Assembly: GCA_007118445.1 (NCBI GenBank)
Contig: SKRP01000338.1
Span: forward strand, 1-8,989
Direction of reading: 5' to 3'
DNA from: Natronohydrobacter sp.
GTDB taxonomy: Bacteria; Pseudomonadota; Alphaproteobacteria; Rhodobacterales; Rhodobacteraceae
Length of the DNA: 8,989 nucleotides
A program made the position numbers and the translations under genes. Of this stretch, positions 7,009 to 8,989 are shown piece after piece (position 1 is the stretch's first letter; every line of letters begins with the position of its first letter). Below the pieces are notes generated by a model, which was given only the letters and a program-made list of their open reading frames with translations, searched no databases and was not told the DNA's origin.

Positions 7009-7037
7009 TTGCCGAATCTGCCGGATCAGCCTAGAGC
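7009..7037 (+). promoter_or_regulatory. Candidate promoter for the riboswitch-btuB transcript
   Basis: TTGCCG (7009-7014) and TAGAGC (7032-7037) are separated by 17 bp and lie just before the riboswitch aptamer, where a promoter is needed. The -35 is a fair match, the -10 matches only three of six consensus positions. It would place transcription start at about 7044, right at the aptamer's first stem. Weak evidence; the position relative to the aptamer is the main support. Confidence 0.3.
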
Positions 7038-7044
7038 CAACACA

Positions 7045-7225
7045 GCTTTGGTCCGGGGGTGCAAGCCTCTGGTAATAGGGAACTGCGGTGCGCAGCTGTT
7101 GCTGCAAATCCGTGACTGCCCCCGCAACTGTAGGCGGCGAGCGATGTCGGTATATGCCACTGTGGCGCAAGTCATGGGAAGGCCCGACAGAGCGATGACC
7201 CGCAAGTCAGGAGACCTGCCAGAGT
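7045..7225 (+). ncRNA. Cobalamin (adenosylcobalamin-type) riboswitch aptamer
   Basis: All hallmarks of the cobalamin riboswitch occur in order: GGTAATAGGGAA (7071-7082), a GGTG/AAATCC P5 region with hairpin GCAGC-TGTT-GCTGC (7092-7105), the core GCCCCCGCAACTGTA (7118-7132), GCCACTG (7156-7162), TGGGAAGGC (7175-7183) and the B12 box AGTCAGGAGACCTGCC (7205-7220). The ends can close as stem P1: bases 7045-7052 (GCTTTGGT) pair with 7218-7225 (GCCAGAGT), counting G-U pairs. The RNA binds a B12 form and usually lowers expression of the downstream gene. It precedes btuB, the B12 receptor, which fits feedback control. The peripheral P6-like elements point to the adenosylcobalamin-binding class, but ligand selectivity cannot be settled by reading. 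Confidence 0.96.
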
Positions 7226-7250
7226 GATCACCCTATCCCGGCGCGGGCGG

Positions 7251-7278
7251 CGCTGCGGGTAACGGTTCGTCCGTAGCG
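7251..7278 (+). promoter_or_regulatory. Candidate P13-type regulatory hairpin with loop complementary to aptamer L5
   Basis: CGCTGCGGG (7251-7259) pairs with TCCGTAGCG (7270-7278) over nine positions including two G-U pairs, leaving loop TAACGGTTCG (7260-7269). The loop's TAACGG (7260-7265) can pair with CTGTTG (7096-7101) at the P5 hairpin loop of the aptamer, six contiguous positions with two wobbles. Cobalamin riboswitches are known to signal through a kissing interaction of L5 with a downstream loop L13, so this hairpin is the natural candidate. It lies about 90 nt before the start codon, so further steps would be required to reach the ribosome site. Confidence 0.55.
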
Positions 7279-7292
7279 GTGACATCCTCGCC

Positions 7293-7320
7293 GTCTGCGG
7301 TGCGCCTGCATCCGCCAGAC
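7293..7320 (+). promoter_or_regulatory. Strong hairpin in btuB leader, terminator-like without U-tract
   Basis: GTCTGCGGTGC (7293-7303), loop GCCT (7304-7307), then GCA, CCG and CAGAC (7308-7320) form eleven pairs with single-base bulges at 7311 and 7315. It lies downstream of the aptamer and upstream of the btuB ribosome site. The bases after it (AAGACTTCTG) contain no U-run, so it would not be a standard intrinsic terminator. A competing hairpin GCGGTGA/TCGCCGT (7276-7282 with 7288-7294) overlaps its foot and the foot of the preceding hairpin, which would allow alternative folds. Confidence 0.45.
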
Positions 7321-7352
7321 AAGACTTCTGATCACGGCCTGAGAATGGGCCG

Positions 7353-7360
7353 AAAAAGGG
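7353..7360 (+). promoter_or_regulatory. Shine-Dalgarno site of btuB
   Basis: AAAAAGGG, 8 nt upstream of the ATG at 7369. It supports that start over the in-frame ATG at 7345, which lacks a good ribosome site. It directly follows a small hairpin (CGGCC 7335-7339 with GGCCG 7348-7352) and its AGGGTG (7357-7362) is fully complementary to CACCCT at 7229-7234, just after the riboswitch B12 box. Confidence 0.7.
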
Positions 7361-7368
7361 TGTTGCAG

Positions 7369-8989
7369 ATGCAAGACACGATTCTGAGGCTATGCGCCTC
7401 GACCGCGCTGATGGGCGCAATGGCTTTCCCCGCAAGCGCGCAGCAGATCATCAATCTGGAAGAAATCACGTTTTCGGCCAATCTGGCCACGACAGAGATC
7501 GCGCGCAGCGGGGCCTCGGTCAGCGTCGTCACCCGCGACGATCTGGACGCGGCGGGCGCGGTTCAGCTGGTCGATGTCCTGTCGCGCCTGCCCGGCATCA
7601 CGGTCACGCAGAATGGCGGCCCCGGCGGGTCGGCCAGCCTGCGCATACGTGGCGCAGGGCCGGAATATGTCGCGGTCTATGTGGATGGGATTCGCGTCGA
7701 TGACCCGTCATCGCCGCAGACAGCGTTCAATTTCGGCACATTGTCCACGGCCGATATCGGTCGGATCGAAGTGCTGCGCGGGTCGCAATCGGCGCTTTAT
7801 GGTGGCTCGGCTGTGGGTGGGGTGGTGAATATCTCGACCCTTGGCGCGACCGAGGACGGCGTCACCCAGAGCCTGCAGCTGGAGGCTGGCAGCTACCGTA
7901 CCTATCTGGCGCGCTACGGCATCGCCTATCGCGATGAGCGCTTTGAAGCCGCGGTCAATGTCAGCCATCAGCGCACGCGCGGGTTTTCGGCGCATGAACC
8001 CTTTCCCGGTGCGCCGGGGCTGGAACCCGACGGGCTGGAAACCAGCCGGCTGAGTTTCTCGGGGCGCTACCAGATGACCGATGAGACCGCGCTGGGCCTG
8101 TCGGGCTTCGTGCAGGACAGCAAATCCGAATTCGATGATTTCGGCGCGGATGCAGATAACCTGCTCAAGCGGCGGGAATACGGGCTGCGGGTCTTTGGCG
8201 AATATGCCATGGGCAACACCGTGCATGAGCTGAGCGCTGCGCTTTATGATCTGAACCGCGAAGCATTCCAGCCGCGCGGCGTCTCTGCAGGCGCGTTCGA
8301 GGCCCGCCGGATCAGCTTCGCCTATAAGGGCGTGACGGAACTGTCGCCTGCGCTGACACTGATCTACGGGGCCGATACCCAGCGTGAAGCGATCACTGTG
8401 CGCGGGCAGGGCCCGGACAGCACGCGGGTTTCGGGCATCTTCGCGCAGGCACTCTGGACGCCGCGCGATGATCTGGATGTCTCGGCCACCCTGCGCGCGG
8501 ATCACAATTCGGGCTTTGGCACCTTCTACACAGGCCGGATCGCAGCAGCCTGGCAGGCGAGCGAAGGGCTGGTCCTGCGCGGGGCCGCCGGGCGCGGCTT
8601 CCGGGCACCGTCGATCAATGAACAGTTGGGCAACCCGGTCTGGAGCATTGCGCCCAATCCGGATCTGGCACCCGAAACCAGCATCAGCGCCGAGATCGGC
8701 GCCGACTACAGTTTCGCCAACGGGGCGGAAATCAGCGCAACCCTGTTTCATCTGACCACGGATGACGCGATCACCTATTGCGCGCTGATGCCGGGGGCCT
8801 GGGGGCCTGCCTGCCCGAACCCTGGTCCGGCGGGGTTCTCGAACCAGTATCAGAACATCGCGGGCAAAACCAAACGGCGCGGGTTTGAGTTCGCGGCTGC
8901 GGTTCCCGTGACCGACGCGCACCGGGTCGATCTGGCCTATACCTATACCGATGCCCGCAACCCGAGCGGCGCGCGGCTGGCGCGTGTTC
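7369..8989 (+). CDS. btuB: TonB-dependent vitamin B12 outer-membrane receptor, 3'-truncated by window edge
   Basis: 540 codons are visible with no stop; E. coli BtuB is 614 residues, so the last barrel strands are missing. The protein imports cobalamin across the outer membrane using energy from TonB-ExbBD. Signal peptide at residues 1-24: hydrophobic L-M-G-A-M-A-F core, A-S-A cleavage site before Gln25. A TonB-box-like E-E-I-T-F-S-A (31-37) is followed by the plug domain (about 45-150) with L-R-I-R-G-A, V-Y-V-D-G-I-R-V-D-D-P, I-E-V-L-R-G-S-Q-S-A-L-Y-G and G-G-V-V-N-I. The beta-barrel follows with alternating hydrophobic strands and the family motif G-R-G-F-R-A-P-S-I-N-E-Q. The cobalamin riboswitch directly upstream supports B12 rather than another substrate. 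Start ATG 7369 has a good Shine-Dalgarno; ATG 7345 would add eight residues including R-K-R and give a more typical basic signal-peptide start. B12 transport partners would lie downstream of the window. Confidence 0.93.
   Translation, partial: MQDTILRLCASTALMGAMAFPASAQQIINLEEITFSANLATTEIARSGASVSVVTRDDLDAAGAVQLVDVLSRLPGITVTQNGGPGGSASLRIRGAGPEYVAVYVDGIRVDDPSSPQTAFNFGTLSTADIGRIEVLRGSQSALYGGSAVGGVVNISTLGATEDGVTQSLQLEAGSYRTYLARYGIAYRDERFEAAVNVSHQRTRGFSAHEPFPGAPGLEPDGLETSRLSFSGRYQMTDETALGLSGFVQDSKSEFDDFGADADNLLKRREYGLRVFGEYAMGNTVHELSAALYDLNREAFQPRGVSAGAFEARRISFAYKGVTELSPALTLIYGADTQREAITVRGQGPDSTRVSGIFAQALWTPRDDLDVSATLRADHNSGFGTFYTGRIAAAWQASEGLVLRGAAGRGFRAPSINEQLGNPVWSIAPNPDLAPETSISAEIGADYSFANGAEISATLFHLTTDDAITYCALMPGAWGPACPNPGPAGFSNQYQNIAGKTKRRGFEFAAAVPVTDAHRVDLAYTYTDARNPSGARLARV

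Noticed and set aside
7224..7231. Palindrome GTGATCAC as an operator
   Set aside because: Only 8 bp, and it lies at the 3' edge of the riboswitch P1 stem and the candidate CACCCT segment, so RNA structure explains the bases better than a protein site.
7335..7360. Hairpin CGGCC/GGCCG followed by AAAAAGGG as an intrinsic terminator
   Set aside because: The tail is an A-run on the btuB strand, not a T-run, and it is the Shine-Dalgarno of btuB; the stem is only five pairs with an 8-nt loop.
7708..8922. 404-codon minus-strand open frame opposite btuB
   Set aside because: Antisense shadow of the btuB coding sequence; Arg/Gly/Ala-rich with no family motifs, while btuB motifs are clear on the plus strand.

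Overview
The window is high-GC DNA with dense, short-spaced genes and reads as a chromosomal segment of an alphaproteobacterium, most likely from the Rhodobacterales (Paracoccaceae/Rhodobacteraceae group). The main pointers are an aminotransferase that closely resembles the Paracoccus denitrificans aromatic aminotransferase, GC-rich hairpins without U-tracts between convergent genes, and a high-GC codon bias in every gene. Nothing indicates a mobile element, phage, CRISPR array or rRNA/tRNA gene.

Layout. Positions 1-355 (+) hold the C-terminal part of an SRAP (YedK/HMCES-type) abasic-site protein. It converges on purD (384-1646, -) across a perfect 10-bp hairpin. purD is divergent from xseA (1701-3131, +) with only 54 bp between the start codons. 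xseA converges on a three-gene minus-strand operon across a second GC hairpin (3161-3177). In transcription order the operon is sseA (3-mercaptopyruvate sulfurtransferase, 5775-4930), a GNAT acetyltransferase (4933-4373) and an aromatic/aspartate-type aminotransferase (4365-3187). sseA and the GNAT gene overlap by an ATGA junction, and a 7-nt gap separates the GNAT and aminotransferase genes. Divergent from sseA is zapE (5887-6966, +), an AFG1-family ATPase. A 402-bp leader region follows with a complete cobalamin riboswitch aptamer (about 7045-7225), further hairpins and a good Shine-Dalgarno sequence. It leads into btuB (7369 to the window end, +), a TonB-dependent vitamin B12 receptor cut by the window edge.

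How the parts work together. Most of the window is housekeeping: purine synthesis (PurD), DNA repair (XseA, SRAP) and envelope or division functions (ZapE). Two units are more specific. The riboswitch-btuB unit is a feedback circuit in which cellular B12 should turn down B12 uptake. The sseA-GNAT-aminotransferase operon pairs an enzyme that could transaminate cysteine to 3-mercaptopyruvate with the enzyme that takes sulfur from 3-mercaptopyruvate, which suggests a cysteine-to-sulfane-sulfur route with an unassigned acetyltransferase between them. I did not find a clearly undescribed system. The most informative unexplained parts are the btuB leader downstream of the aptamer, including a possible kissing-loop hairpin, and the role of the GNAT protein.
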